Below, one piece after another: positions 37,789-45,879 of a stretch of 64,000 nucleotides of DNA (within the stretch, counting starts at the first letter, position 1; every line of letters begins with the position of its first letter). The position numbers were made by a program, and so were the translations under genes. Under the pieces are notes generated by a model. That model had not been told where the DNA came from, did no database searches, and saw only the letters and a program-made list of their open reading frames with translations. Source of the DNA: Burkholderiales bacterium RIFCSPHIGHO2_12_FULL_63_20 (GTDB lineage: Bacteria > Pseudomonadota > Gammaproteobacteria > Burkholderiales > Burkholderiaceae_C). The DNA is taken from NCBI GenBank assembly GCA_001770775.1, contig MESA01000041.1, forward strand, positions 62,001 to 126,000, in the 5' to 3' direction.

Positions 37789-40161
37789 ATGAACGCATTG
37801 TCGCTGTCTCCCTCGTCTTGCGGGATCGGCGCGCCCTTGCCGCGCCGTGAAGATGTGCGCATGGTGACCGGTCGCGGTCGCTATGCCGATGATGTGCGCA
37901 TGCAGGGCCAGGCCTATGGCTATGTGCTGCGCTCGGATGTGGCGCATGCGCGCATCCGGCGTCTCGATGTCAGCGGGGCGCTGGCCGTCCCCGGCATTCT
38001 GGCCGTGCTCACGGCCGACGACTATGCGCAAGATGGCTGGGGCGACATCCCCTGCCTGAGCATCCCGCCCACCATCACGGGCAAGACCTATCACGCCACG
38101 CCGTTTCCCCCGCTGGCCCAGGACCGCGTCGTGGCCATCGGTTCGGGCGTGGCCTTTGTCGTGGCCGAATCGCTGGCCGCGGCGATGGACGCGGCCGAGC
38201 AGATCGTCGTCGAGTACGAGAGCCTGCCTGCCGCGCCCACCGTGGAATACGCCATCGCGCCGGGCGCACCGCTGGTGTGGCCTCAGGCCGAGGGCAACCG
38301 CTGCTTCGTGCACGAGCTGGGCGATGCGGCGAAGACGGAGGCCGCGTTCGCGCAGGCCGACCGCGTCGTGCGCGCTCGCATCCGCAGCCAGCGCGTGGCG
38401 GGCAACCCGCTGGAGCCGCGTACCTGCCTGGGCCATTACGACCAGGGCACGCAGCGCTGGCACCTGACCAGCTCCACTGCCAACCCGCACCGCATCCGCC
38501 TGCTGCTGGCCGAACACGTGATCCGTGTGCCGGCCCATCGCATCCACGTGGTTGCCGGTGACGTGGGCGGGGGCTTTGGCACCAAGGGCGGCATCTACCC
38601 CGAAGAGATCCTGGTGGTGTGGGCCGCGCAGCGCGTGGGCCGTCCGGTGAAGTGGGTGTGTGACCGCAGCGAAGCCTTCCTGTCTGACTTCAACGGCCGT
38701 GACCAGATCGCCGATGCCGAGATGGCCCTGCGTGCCGATGGCACCGTGCTGGGTCTGCGCGTGGTGCTGAACCACAACCTGGGCTGCCAGCTCGGCCCCT
38801 CGACCGCACACCCGCCGCTGGTGGGCTCGCGCATGCTGTCGGGCGTGTACGCCTTCCCGGCCATGCACGTCACCATCCAGGGCATCTTCACGCACAGCCG
38901 CACGCTGACCACCTACCGTGGTGCCGGACGTCCCGAGTCCACCCTGGTGGTCGAGCGCATGCTGGAGCTGGCTGCGGCCGAGCTGGGCATGGACCCGGTC
39001 GAGATCCGCCGCCGCAACTTCATCCAGCCCGAGCAGATGCCTTACCGCACGGCCATCGGCGAGACCTATGACTGTGGCGAGTTCGAGGCCATCCTCGATG
39101 AGGCCCTGGTGTTGGCCGACTGGAACGGTTTCGAGCAGCGTCGCAAGGCCAGCGAGGCCAAGGGCCTGTTGCGTGGCCGTGGCCTGTCGATGTACATCGA
39201 GGTGTGCGCCACCATCAGCGATCGCATGGAGATCCGCTTCGATGCGACCGGTGGTCTGACCATCCTGGCTGGCACCTTCTCGTATGGTCAGGGTCACGAA
39301 ACGAGCTACCCCCAGATGATCCACGAGTGGCTGGGGGTACCAATCGATCGCATCCACTTCCTGCAGGGCGACACCGACAAGATCGCCAACGGCCGCGGCA
39401 GCTTCGGTTCGCGTAGCATGACGGTGGGGGGCTCGGCGCTGAAAGCCGCGTGCGACGAGGTCATCGACAAGGGCCGCCGTGTGGCCGCCATCTTGCTGGA
39501 CGTGCCCGAGACCGCCTTGCGCTTCGACCGGGGCGTGTACGACGTCGAGGGCAGCGACCAGCAGATCACGCTCGACCGCGTGGCGCGCACCACCTACGCC
39601 TGGGGCACGCCCAAGTCCTTGCCGGCCGATCTGTGGAACGGCCTGGAAGGCCGGGGCTTCTTCAACGCCAACCCGCAGAACTACCCGAACGGCTGCTACC
39701 TGGCCGAGGTCGAGGTCGACCCCGAAACCGGTGTGGTGACGCTGGATGCCGTGTCCGCCGTGGACGACGTGGGCACGGTCATCAACCCCCTGGTGCTGGA
39801 AGGTCAGATCCATGGGGGCATCGCACAAGCCGCCGGCCAGGTGCTCAAGGAAAAGATCGTGCATGCGCCCGATGGGCAGCTGCTGACCGGCTCCTTCACC
39901 GACTACGCCATGCCGCACGCGGGCGACTTCCCGCGCTTCAAGCTGGCCATGCACCCGGTGCCCACGCGCACCAATCCCCTGGGGGTCAAGGGCGGCGCCG
40001 AGACGGGCACCGTCGGCCTGCCGCCCGCGATCGTGACCGCCATCCTCGACGCCCTCAAGCCCCTGGGCATCACCGACATCGAAACGCCCGCCACCCCGCT
40101 GGTGGTGTGGCAAGCCATCCAGGCGGCGCGTGCCGCCCGGACTGTGGAGAACACGCAATGA
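37789..40161 (+). CDS. Molybdenum hydroxylase large subunit (xanthine dehydrogenase/CoxL family)
   Basis: 790-residue molybdopterin-binding subunit. The moco-binding GGGFGTKGG is at about residues 260-268. The segment TTYRGAGRPESTLVVER (from about 374) replaces the AYRCSFR loop of true CO dehydrogenase, so this is a CoxL form II or aldehyde/N-heterocycle hydroxylase. The catalytic base is Glu738 in GVKGGAETGTVGL. It would hydroxylate a carbon next to a ring nitrogen or oxidise an aldehyde, using water as the oxygen source. Partner subunits are at 41192 and 41695, and the maturation gene xdhC is at 45880. Confidence 0.9.
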   Translation: MNALSLSPSSCGIGAPLPRREDVRMVTGRGRYADDVRMQGQAYGYVLRSDVAHARIRRLDVSGALAVPGILAVLTADDYAQDGWGDIPCLSIPPTITGKTYHATPFPPLAQDRVVAIGSGVAFVVAESLAAAMDAAEQIVVEYESLPAAPTVEYAIAPGAPLVWPQAEGNRCFVHELGDAAKTEAAFAQADRVVRARIRSQRVAGNPLEPRTCLGHYDQGTQRWHLTSSTANPHRIRLLLAEHVIRVPAHRIHVVAGDVGGGFGTKGGIYPEEILVVWAAQRVGRPVKWVCDRSEAFLSDFNGRDQIADAEMALRADGTVLGLRVVLNHNLGCQLGPSTAHPPLVGSRMLSGVYAFPAMHVTIQGIFTHSRTLTTYRGAGRPESTLVVERMLELAAAELGMDPVEIRRRNFIQPEQMPYRTAIGETYDCGEFEAILDEALVLADWNGFEQRRKASEAKGLLRGRGLSMYIEVCATISDRMEIRFDATGGLTILAGTFSYGQGHETSYPQMIHEWLGVPIDRIHFLQGDTDKIANGRGSFGSRSMTVGGSALKAACDEVIDKGRRVAAILLDVPETALRFDRGVYDVEGSDQQITLDRVARTTYAWGTPKSLPADLWNGLEGRGFFNANPQNYPNGCYLAEVEVDPETGVVTLDAVSAVDDVGTVINPLVLEGQIHGGIAQAAGQVLKEKIVHAPDGQLLTGSFTDYAMPHAGDFPRFKLAMHPVPTRTNPLGVKGGAETGTVGLPPAIVTAILDALKPLGITDIETPATPLVVWQAIQAARAARTVENTQ

Positions 40162-40466
40162 ACCTGTACATGGTCTACCGACTGGACCGCACCGACGGCC
40201 AGGCCCCCGCCATCCGCGAGGCCGTGCGCCCCGCCCACCGCGCCTACATGGACCGCTTCAGCGCCCGCGTGCGCCTGGGCGGCCCGGTGCTGGACGCCCA
40301 TGGCCAGGGCTGTGGTGGCCTGATGGTGATCGAAGCTGAGAACGAAGACGAGGTCCGCGCCATGGTGCAGGACGATCCCTTCGAGCAGGCCGGCCTGTCG
40401 GCGCACATCGACATCCGTCCCTTCCGCTGGCAAACCAAGCGCCCGGCTGATCTGCCCCCCCTGTAA
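40158..40466 (+). CDS. YciI family protein
   Basis: 102-residue dimeric alpha-beta barrel protein of the YciI type. Characteristic elements are the N-terminal beta strand MVYRLDRTDG, RPAHRAYMDRFSARVRLGGP and a C-terminal DDPFEQAGLSAHIDIRPF with the conserved Asp-Pro-Phe. Its ATG overlaps the molybdenum subunit stop by four bases, so the two are translationally coupled. YciI-like proteins include muconolactone isomerase-like enzymes and a dehydrochlorinase, so a catalytic role on a small acidic intermediate is possible, but none is proven. Confidence 0.85.
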   Translation: MNLYMVYRLDRTDGQAPAIREAVRPAHRAYMDRFSARVRLGGPVLDAHGQGCGGLMVIEAENEDEVRAMVQDDPFEQAGLSAHIDIRPFRWQTKRPADLPPL

Positions 40467-40493
40467 AGCACGCGAAGAGAGAGGACCACGGCC

Positions 40494-41153
40494 ATGGAGC
40501 TGAGTGGAGCACAAGTCATTCCCCAGCCGCGTGAGCGCGTCTGGGCCGCCCTGATGAGCCCGGCCATCCTGCAGGCCGCCATCCCGGGTTGCGAAGCCAT
40601 TGAAGACCAAGGGCAGGGCGTGTTCGCCGTGACCGTGATGGCCGCAGTGGGCCCTGTCAAGGCCCGTTTCAAGGGCCGTCTGCAACAGCTCGACTTGCAG
40701 GCCCCCACGCGCTACACCCTGAGCTTCGAAGGCAACGGCGGCATGGCCGGCTTCGCCAAGGGCAGCGCCGAGGTGGGCCTGGAAGCCATCTCCGAGAACG
40801 AGACCAAGCTGGTGTATCGCACCCAGGCCGACATCGGTGGCCGTCTGGCCCAGATCGGTTCGCGTCTGGTCGATGCGGCGGCGGCGCACATGTCCAAGCA
40901 GTTCTTCGAGCGCCTGGTGCAGGCCATGCAGGCGCCCGCGCCCCAGGCTGCGGTCGCGGCCCCGGTGGCCCCTGCCGGCGGCACTCCTTTGGCAGCCTCG
41001 ATCCCGGTGGCCGCGCCCGTCGCGGTGGCGGCACCGGTGTCCGTCGGCGGCACCGGCCTGGGTTCGGTCGTCAGCGTGCAGATGCCGGCGTGGACCTGGG
41101 CGTTCACCGTCAGCGTCATCGCCTTGCTGGCCGCGTATCTGGGCACGCACTGA
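40494..41153 (+). CDS. CoxG-like SRPBCC protein with C-terminal membrane anchor
   Basis: 219-residue protein. Residues 1-150 form a CoxG/SRPBCC domain (MELSGAQVIPQPRERVWAAL; MSPAILQAAIPGCEAIED). An Ala/Pro-rich linker of about 45 residues follows, then a single transmembrane helix (WTWAFTVSVIALLAAYLGTH) at the C-terminus. CoxG anchors carbon monoxide dehydrogenase to the membrane in Oligotropha; here it probably recruits the molybdenum hydroxylase encoded on either side to the inner membrane, which would deliver electrons to the respiratory chain. Confidence 0.88.
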   Translation: MELSGAQVIPQPRERVWAALMSPAILQAAIPGCEAIEDQGQGVFAVTVMAAVGPVKARFKGRLQQLDLQAPTRYTLSFEGNGGMAGFAKGSAEVGLEAISENETKLVYRTQADIGGRLAQIGSRLVDAAAAHMSKQFFERLVQAMQAPAPQAAVAAPVAPAGGTPLAASIPVAAPVAVAAPVSVGGTGLGSVVSVQMPAWTWAFTVSVIALLAAYLGTH

Positions 41154-41191
41154 CCCGTTCGGATCGCTGACACGCTGAAAGCAGGTTTCCC

Positions 41192-41692
41192 ATGTCCCAG
41201 ATTTCCATCACCGTCAACGGCATCGTGCAGACGCACGAGGTCGAGCCCCGCACCCTGCTGGTCAAGTTCCTGCGTGAGCACTGCGGCCTCACCGGCGCCC
41301 ATGTGGGCTGCGACACCACACAGTGCGGCTGCTGCACCGTGCACCTTGATGGCCGTGCCGTGAAGTCCTGCACCATGTTGGCCGTGCAGGCCGATGGCGG
41401 TCAGGTCACCACCATCGAAGGGCTGGGTTCGCCCACCCAGATGCACCCGATGCAGGAGGCCTTCCAGCAGCACCACGCGCTGCAATGCGGCTACTGCACC
41501 CCCGGCATGATCATGCAGGGCGTGGACATCGTCCGCCGCGGCCTGGCCGGGGACGAACGTGTCATCCGCCATGAGCTGGAGGGCAATCTGTGCCGCTGCA
41601 CCGGCTACCAGAACATCGTGGAGGCGATCGCCGATGTCGGCCGCCGCTGCCCTGAGTCCTGTGGCGGCGCACGCCGCACCGCCGAGGTCTGA
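41192..41692 (+). CDS. Molybdenum hydroxylase [2Fe-2S] subunit (CoxS-like)
   Basis: 166-residue small subunit with both iron-sulfur clusters intact. The N-terminal plant-type ferredoxin domain has Cys40, Cys45, Cys48 and Cys60 (GCDTTQCGCCTVHLDG). The C-terminal helical domain has Cys99, Cys102, Cys134 and Cys136 (QCGYCTPGM; NLCRCTGYQNI). It passes electrons from molybdenum to the FAD subunit. The gene lies two bases before the FAD subunit gene. A short Arg/Gly tail follows the conserved domain. Confidence 0.95.
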   Translation: MSQISITVNGIVQTHEVEPRTLLVKFLREHCGLTGAHVGCDTTQCGCCTVHLDGRAVKSCTMLAVQADGGQVTTIEGLGSPTQMHPMQEAFQQHHALQCGYCTPGMIMQGVDIVRRGLAGDERVIRHELEGNLCRCTGYQNIVEAIADVGRRCPESCGGARRTAEV

Positions 41693-41694
41693 GC

Positions 41695-42504
41695 ATGGTG
41701 GATTTTGACTACGTCAAGCCGGCCACCCTGGCCGAGGCCCTGGCCCTGCTGCGTGCCGACCCCGAGGCCAAGCCCCTTTCGGGTGGCCAGACCCTGATCC
41801 CCACCCTCAAGCAGCGCCTGGCCCGGCCCAGCCTGCTGGTCGACCTGCAGGCCCTGCCCGAGCTGCGCGGCATCGAGGTCAGCGACACGCACGTCAGCGT
41901 GGGCGCCATGACCCGCCACGCCGAGACCGCCTCGCACTCCGGCATCGCGGCGGCCATCCCCGTTTTGACGCACCTGGCCAGCGGCATCGCCCACCCCCAG
42001 GTGCGCCATGTGGGCACCATGGGCGGCTCCATCGCCAACAACGATCCGGCGGCCGACTATCCTGCGGCCCTCGTCGGCCTGGGGGCCGAGGTGCAGACGA
42101 CGGAGCGCGTGATCCCGGCCGACGAGTTCTTCACGGGCCTCTACAGCACCGCGCTGACCCACGGCGAGCTGGTGCTGCGCATCTGCTTTCCGCGCCCCTT
42201 GCGCGCGGGCTATTGCAAGATGCCCAACCTGGCCTCGGGCTATGTCACGACCGGCTGCTTCATCGCCGAGACCGCACCGGGCGTGGTCCGTGTTGCCGTC
42301 AATGGTGCCGGCCCGTGCGTCTTCCGCCATCGCGAGATGGAAGCGGCCTTGTCGGCCGACTTCTCACCCACGGCCTTGCGCACCTGCACCCAATCTGCCG
42401 AAGGCTTGAATGCCGACCTGCACGCCACCGCTGCCTACCGCGCCCAACTGGTGCTGGTGGCGGCCCGGCGTGCCCTCGACATGGCCTTGCGCACCCCCAT
42501 TTGA
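41695..42504 (+). CDS. Molybdenum hydroxylase FAD-binding subunit (CoxM-like)
   Basis: 269-residue medium subunit. The FAD-binding landmarks are PLSGGQTLIPTLKQRLA near the N-terminus and HVGTMGGSIANNDPAADYPA centrally, matching the AGGHS and TIGG motifs of the family. FFTGLYSTALTHGELVLRI marks the end of the flavin domain. It accepts electrons from the [2Fe-2S] subunit and passes them on to an acceptor. With 37789-40161 and 41192-41692 it completes a three-subunit enzyme. Subunit order (L, then S, then M, split by YciI and CoxG) is unusual. Confidence 0.93.
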   Translation: MVDFDYVKPATLAEALALLRADPEAKPLSGGQTLIPTLKQRLARPSLLVDLQALPELRGIEVSDTHVSVGAMTRHAETASHSGIAAAIPVLTHLASGIAHPQVRHVGTMGGSIANNDPAADYPAALVGLGAEVQTTERVIPADEFFTGLYSTALTHGELVLRICFPRPLRAGYCKMPNLASGYVTTGCFIAETAPGVVRVAVNGAGPCVFRHREMEAALSADFSPTALRTCTQSAEGLNADLHATAAYRAQLVLVAARRALDMALRTPI

Positions 42505-42519
42505 ACCGAGGAGCACAAC

Positions 42520-43377
42520 ATGAAATGGATGTCATTCGCCACCCCGATGGGGAGCAGTTTCGGGGTCGTCCAGGGCGACCACATCATCGACATCGGAATG
42601 CGTCTGGGCCCCACTTGCCCGGACCTGCGCACCGCCTTGCGTGCCGGCCCGCTGGAGCGTTTTTCCGCCCTGGTGGCAGGCGCGACGCCGGACCACCACG
42701 TCAATGACGTGATGTTCCTGCCCGTCATCCCCAACCCCGGCAAGATCCTGTGTGCCGGCCTGAACTACGTGGCGCACCGCGTCGAAGGCCAGCACAAGAC
42801 CGAAGCTGCCGTGCCGCCTTTCTTCACCCGCTTTGCGCAGTCACAAGTGGGGCACGCTCAGCCCATGGTGTGCCCGCGTGAATCGACCCAGTTCGACTAC
42901 GAGGCCGAACTGGCCGTGGTCATCGGCCGTGCGGGCCGTCGCATCGCCGAGGCCGATGCCCTGAGCCACATCGCCGGCATCAGCTGCTACAACGACGGCT
43001 CCGTGCGCGATTGGCAGCTGGCTTCCGGCCAGTGGACGCCGGGCAAGAACTTCCCGGCCACCGGCGCCTTCGGCCCCTGGATGGTGACGAGCGACGAACG
43101 CGCTCCGGACAGTGTGCTCAGCCTGGTTTGCCGCCTCAACGGCGTCGAGATGCAGCGCACCACCACCGATCTGATGATGTTCAACATCCCGCAGCTCATC
43201 GCGTTTTGCTCCACCTTCACCACGCTGGAGCCGGGTGATGTCATCGTCACCGGCACCCCCGGTGGCGTGGGCCTGCGTCGTGATCCGCAGGTGTGGATGA
43301 AGCACGGCGACGTGGTCGAGATCGAACTCGAAGGCGTCGGCATTTTGCGCAACCCCATCGTCAAGGAAGCCGCATGA
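42520..43377 (+). CDS. Fumarylacetoacetate hydrolase family protein (module A)
   Basis: 285-residue FAH-fold enzyme. The metal-binding acidic residues lie in FDYEAELAVVIGRAGRRI and GISCYNDGSVRDWQL; other landmarks are NPGKILCAGLNYVAHRVE, GKNFPATGAFGPWMVTSDE and VIVTGTPGGVGLRRDP. FAH-family members in meta-cleavage pathways act as hydratases, decarboxylases, isomerases or acylpyruvate hydrolases, so the exact step cannot be named. Its stop overlaps the RraA gene start by four bases. The paralogue in module B is at 58471. Confidence 0.9.
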   Translation: MKWMSFATPMGSSFGVVQGDHIIDIGMRLGPTCPDLRTALRAGPLERFSALVAGATPDHHVNDVMFLPVIPNPGKILCAGLNYVAHRVEGQHKTEAAVPPFFTRFAQSQVGHAQPMVCPRESTQFDYEAELAVVIGRAGRRIAEADALSHIAGISCYNDGSVRDWQLASGQWTPGKNFPATGAFGPWMVTSDERAPDSVLSLVCRLNGVEMQRTTTDLMMFNIPQLIAFCSTFTTLEPGDVIVTGTPGGVGLRRDPQVWMKHGDVVEIELEGVGILRNPIVKEAA

Positions 43378-44117
43378 GCCAGCCCGCCCCGCACCAACCC
43401 ATCTCGGACGAGTTGCGCGCCAAGCTGTCACGCTGTGGCGCCGCCACCATCAGCAACGCCTTGCTCAAGCGCGGCTACCGCAACACCTTCTTGCTGGGTG
43501 TGCAGGGCGTCGCGCCCGGCCAGCCTGCGATGGTGGGGCCGGCCTTCACGCTGCGCTTCATCCCGGCGCGCGAAGACAAGGACACCATGGCGCTGTACGC
43601 CCGCGACGATGGCATGCATCGCCGCGCCATCGAAGAATGCCCACCGGGCGCCGTGCTGGTGATGGACGCTGGTGGCGACGCCCGCGCTTCGTGCATGGGC
43701 GACATGATGGCCCTGCGACTCAAGATGCGCGGCGTGGCCGGTGTGGTCACCGACGGGGGCTTCCGCGATGTGCCGGGTATTGCGGCCACGGGCCTGCCCA
43801 GCTTCCAGCGCCAGGCTTCCGGGCCGGCCACCCCCATTGCTTTGCACCCGGTGGAGTTTGATGCGCCGGTGGGCTGCGCCGGGGTGGCGATATACCCCGG
43901 CGACGTGATCGTCGGCGATGGCGAGGGCGTGGTGGCCATTCCGCGTGAACTGGTGGAAGAGGTGGCCGCCGAGGCCTTGGCCGCCGCCGAATATGAAGCC
44001 TTTGCCGCGGCTCATATTGCCAAAGGGCGCTCCATTTTTGGTTTGTTTCCGGCCACCCCGGAAAGCCGAGTTGAATATGAGCAATGGGTTGCCGCAGGGC
44101 GTCCGGCCATCACCTGA
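43374..44117 (+). CDS. RraA-family aldolase-like protein (module A)
   Basis: 247 residues of the RraA/HMG-CHA aldolase family. The metal-binding Gly-x-x-Arg-Asp signature is VVTDGGFRDVPGIAATGLP, with the phosphate-like loop GDMMALRLKMRGVAGV upstream; GPVGCAGVAIYPGDVIVGDG, except for an Ala before GPV's counterpart (APVGCAG), and EGVVAIPRELVEEV complete the core. Members of this fold cleave 4-hydroxy-4-methyl- or 4-carboxy-4-hydroxy-2-oxo acids to pyruvate, or decarboxylate oxaloacetate; others only bind RNase E. In a ring-cleavage operon the aldolase role is the better guess. It is the last gene of module A. Confidence 0.87.
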   Translation: MSQPAPHQPISDELRAKLSRCGAATISNALLKRGYRNTFLLGVQGVAPGQPAMVGPAFTLRFIPAREDKDTMALYARDDGMHRRAIEECPPGAVLVMDAGGDARASCMGDMMALRLKMRGVAGVVTDGGFRDVPGIAATGLPSFQRQASGPATPIALHPVEFDAPVGCAGVAIYPGDVIVGDGEGVVAIPRELVEEVAAEALAAAEYEAFAAAHIAKGRSIFGLFPATPESRVEYEQWVAAGRPAIT

Positions 44118-44268
44118 GACGTCAATCGGGTTTGCCCTGATCTCAAGGGGGCGGTGTAGAGAGTTTGCAACGCCCCTTCTGATGTCCGAATACATTTTAT
44201 TCTGTGAATTAAAGCATGAATTGAATATATCGCAACAACCTGGTGAGGTGATGCACCACATTCAGTAT

Positions 44269-44279
44269 TAACCCGGTTA
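44269..44279. promoter_or_regulatory. TAACC-C-GGTTA inverted repeat
   Basis: Perfect 5-base arms around one base. The half-sites match the GGTTA/TAACC elements upstream of module B (48188-48205) and resemble the ATAACC/GGTTAA half-sites described for PcaQ, a LysR protein. It lies upstream of the terminator, 311 bases before the porin gene, so a role at the porin promoter is uncertain. Confidence 0.35.
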
Positions 44280-44286
44280 TTGGAGT

Positions 44287-44319
44287 GCCCGGTTGGCAGT
44301 TTGCCGCCGGGCTTTTTTT
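44287..44319 (+). terminator. Rho-independent terminator ending module A
   Basis: GCCCGG (44287-44292) pairs with CCGGGC (44307-44312); an inner GGCA/TGCC stem closes on a three-base loop. Seven T residues follow directly (44313-44319). It is 170 bases after the RraA-family gene on the same strand, so it would end the long module A transcript. Confidence 0.85.
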
Positions 44320-44590
44320 CATCTTTTCAAAAAGGGATGTTTGAGGGTTTGGGTTTGTCTGGATATAACTTTCTGGAATTTTTTCAAATGGCTTAATTCA
44401 TTGGTCACAAATCGTGTGCATGGGAACAATCAAATCACCTTGCGACACATCCCCTCTGTCACAAGAGACCCGGAACGATGCTGGACACAACCAGGTTTGC
44501 AGCCCCTGCTGCACCTGACCAGCGCCGGGGCGATCCCAGAGCATCACAAGCCCATCGGGCCCTCCAACCACACGTACGAAAAGGTGATTC

Positions 44591-45649
44591 ATGAAAAAGA
44601 CCGTCATTGCGCTGGCAACCCTGTTGGCTTCCGCCGCATATGCCCAATCGAGCGTCACGTTCAGCGGTGCCGTGGACCTGAGCGTTGAAAAATCCGGCTC
44701 GGGTGAGCCGGTCAAGCTCGAATCCGGCCGCAGCAGCAACACTTTCTTCCGCATTGCCGGCGTCGAGGACCTGGGTGGTGGCTTGAAGGCCAACTTCTTC
44801 ATCCAGACCGTCGTGTCGGCCGACACAGGCTTCAGCTCCAGCGTCGGCAACGACGGCTCTTTCGTGGGCCTGAGCGGCGGCTTCGGTGCCCTGACCATCG
44901 GCAAGAGCTTGAACCCCATCTTCCTGCAAGCCCTGGCCTACACCGCCAACAACACCAAGGGCGTGAGCGGCTTCGCCACCCTGGGTGATGGCATGGGCGA
45001 CACGGTGGTCCCTGGCGACAAGGGCACGCTGAACAACGGTGGCGTGACGGTGAACAACCAGATCACCTACAGCACCCCCAACTTCTCGGGCTTGAGCGCT
45101 ACCGTGGGCTATGCACCGTCTGAGGTCAAGGGGCAGAAGAACCACCAGGCTGTGACGCTGCAGTACGCCAACGGCCCGCTGATGGTCGCTGTGGGCCACG
45201 CCACCCGTCCGCGTACCTTGATCCTGAACAACGGTGCGCTGCCCGGTGTCATCCCTGGTGTGGCTGAAAACCTGAATGCAGCGACCGGCGCCACCAACGT
45301 GGGCAACAAGCTCATGACCCAAGTGGGCCTGGCTTACGACTTCGGTGTGGCCCGTGCGACCCTGCTGTTCCAGAAGGACCGCAACTACGCCGATTCGAAC
45401 GCCTACTCGCTGGGGGTGACTGTGCCCGTGAGCACCGGCAGCATCTGGGCTTCGTTCGACACGCGTGAGCTGGCCAACGACGAGAGCGTCAAGGTGCTGC
45501 AGTTGGGCTACAAGCACTTCCTGAGCAAGCGCACCCACTTGTACGCGAACTTCGGTACCCGCGACAAGAGCTGGTTCACGCCCACCAACACCATGAGCAC
45601 CGACAAGCGTGTCACCGGTTATGGCTTCGGCATGAACCACACCTTCTGA
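44591..45649 (+). CDS. Gram-negative general porin
   Basis: 352-residue outer-membrane trimeric porin of the beta-proteobacterial Omp32/OmpC-like type. The signal peptide MKKTVIALATLLASAAYAQS is followed by SSVTFSGAVDLSVEKSGSG and alternating beta strands. The conserved LGGGLKANFFIQT and GFGALTIGKSLNP segments and the C-terminal YGFGMNHTF with terminal Phe (the assembly signal) are present. It has its own upstream region after a terminator. Its position between two catabolic modules suggests that it lets the substrate cross the outer membrane, which is inference. Confidence 0.92.
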   Translation: MKKTVIALATLLASAAYAQSSVTFSGAVDLSVEKSGSGEPVKLESGRSSNTFFRIAGVEDLGGGLKANFFIQTVVSADTGFSSSVGNDGSFVGLSGGFGALTIGKSLNPIFLQALAYTANNTKGVSGFATLGDGMGDTVVPGDKGTLNNGGVTVNNQITYSTPNFSGLSATVGYAPSEVKGQKNHQAVTLQYANGPLMVAVGHATRPRTLILNNGALPGVIPGVAENLNAATGATNVGNKLMTQVGLAYDFGVARATLLFQKDRNYADSNAYSLGVTVPVSTGSIWASFDTRELANDESVKVLQLGYKHFLSKRTHLYANFGTRDKSWFTPTNTMSTDKRVTGYGFGMNHTF

Positions 45650-45665
45650 TCGCACGTCGATCAGG

Positions 45666-45692
45666 TCAGGCTGGGGTACTGCTTCAGCCTGA
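45666..45692 (+). terminator. Hairpin downstream of the porin gene
   Basis: TCAGGCTG (45666-45673) pairs with CAGCCTGA (45685-45692), loop of 11 bases, followed by TTCTT. It lacks a clean T-run but precedes a strong terminator by about 40 bases, so the two may act in tandem. Confidence 0.45.
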
Positions 45693-45728
45693 TTCTTCGC
45701 TCTTTGGTCTCTACAGGGTTCTCCTTTC

Positions 45729-45761
45729 GGGTCGGCTGCAAAGTCCGACCCATTTTTTTTT
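45729..45761 (+). terminator. Rho-independent terminator of the porin gene
   Basis: GGGTCGG (45729-45735) pairs with CCGACCC (45745-45751) across a nine-base loop, followed by A and nine T residues (45753-45761). It is 80 bases after the porin stop. Confidence 0.9.
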
Positions 45762-45879
45762 GCCCACACGGGCGAGGAGACCGCTGCGGTGCAGCCCTGA
45801 GGCTCACAGATTGAGTTGGCCGAGCCTGCGCAGGTCGCCTGCGCTCAGGCCGCTGACCGCATGGGTGAAGCGCCTGGCT

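Larger units (their letters stand above)
44118..44590. other. AT-rich intergenic region between module A and the porin gene
   Basis: 473 bases, clearly more AT-rich than the surrounding genes. It contains an inverted TAACC-C-GGTTA element (44269-44279), an intrinsic terminator (44287-44319) and an ATATAAC element (44363-44369) like those in front of modules A and B. The part after the terminator presumably holds the porin promoter. No credible coding frame was found. Confidence 0.7.

Noticed and set aside
37789-42504. CO dehydrogenase (coxLSM) for the Mo hydroxylase
   Set aside because: The large subunit has YRGAGRPE instead of the AYRCSFR active-site loop of form I CoxL.
30474-44117. Assignment of module A as a nicotinate or picolinate pathway because of the Mo hydroxylase
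   Set aside because: No 2,5-dihydroxypyridine dioxygenase, deformylase, amidase or maleate isomerase gene is present, and the dioxygenase is a VOC extradiol type.
45804-45879. Short minus-strand open segment just after xdhC, possible gene remnant
   Set aside because: The peptide has no recognisable family; no evidence for a frameshifted xdhC tail.
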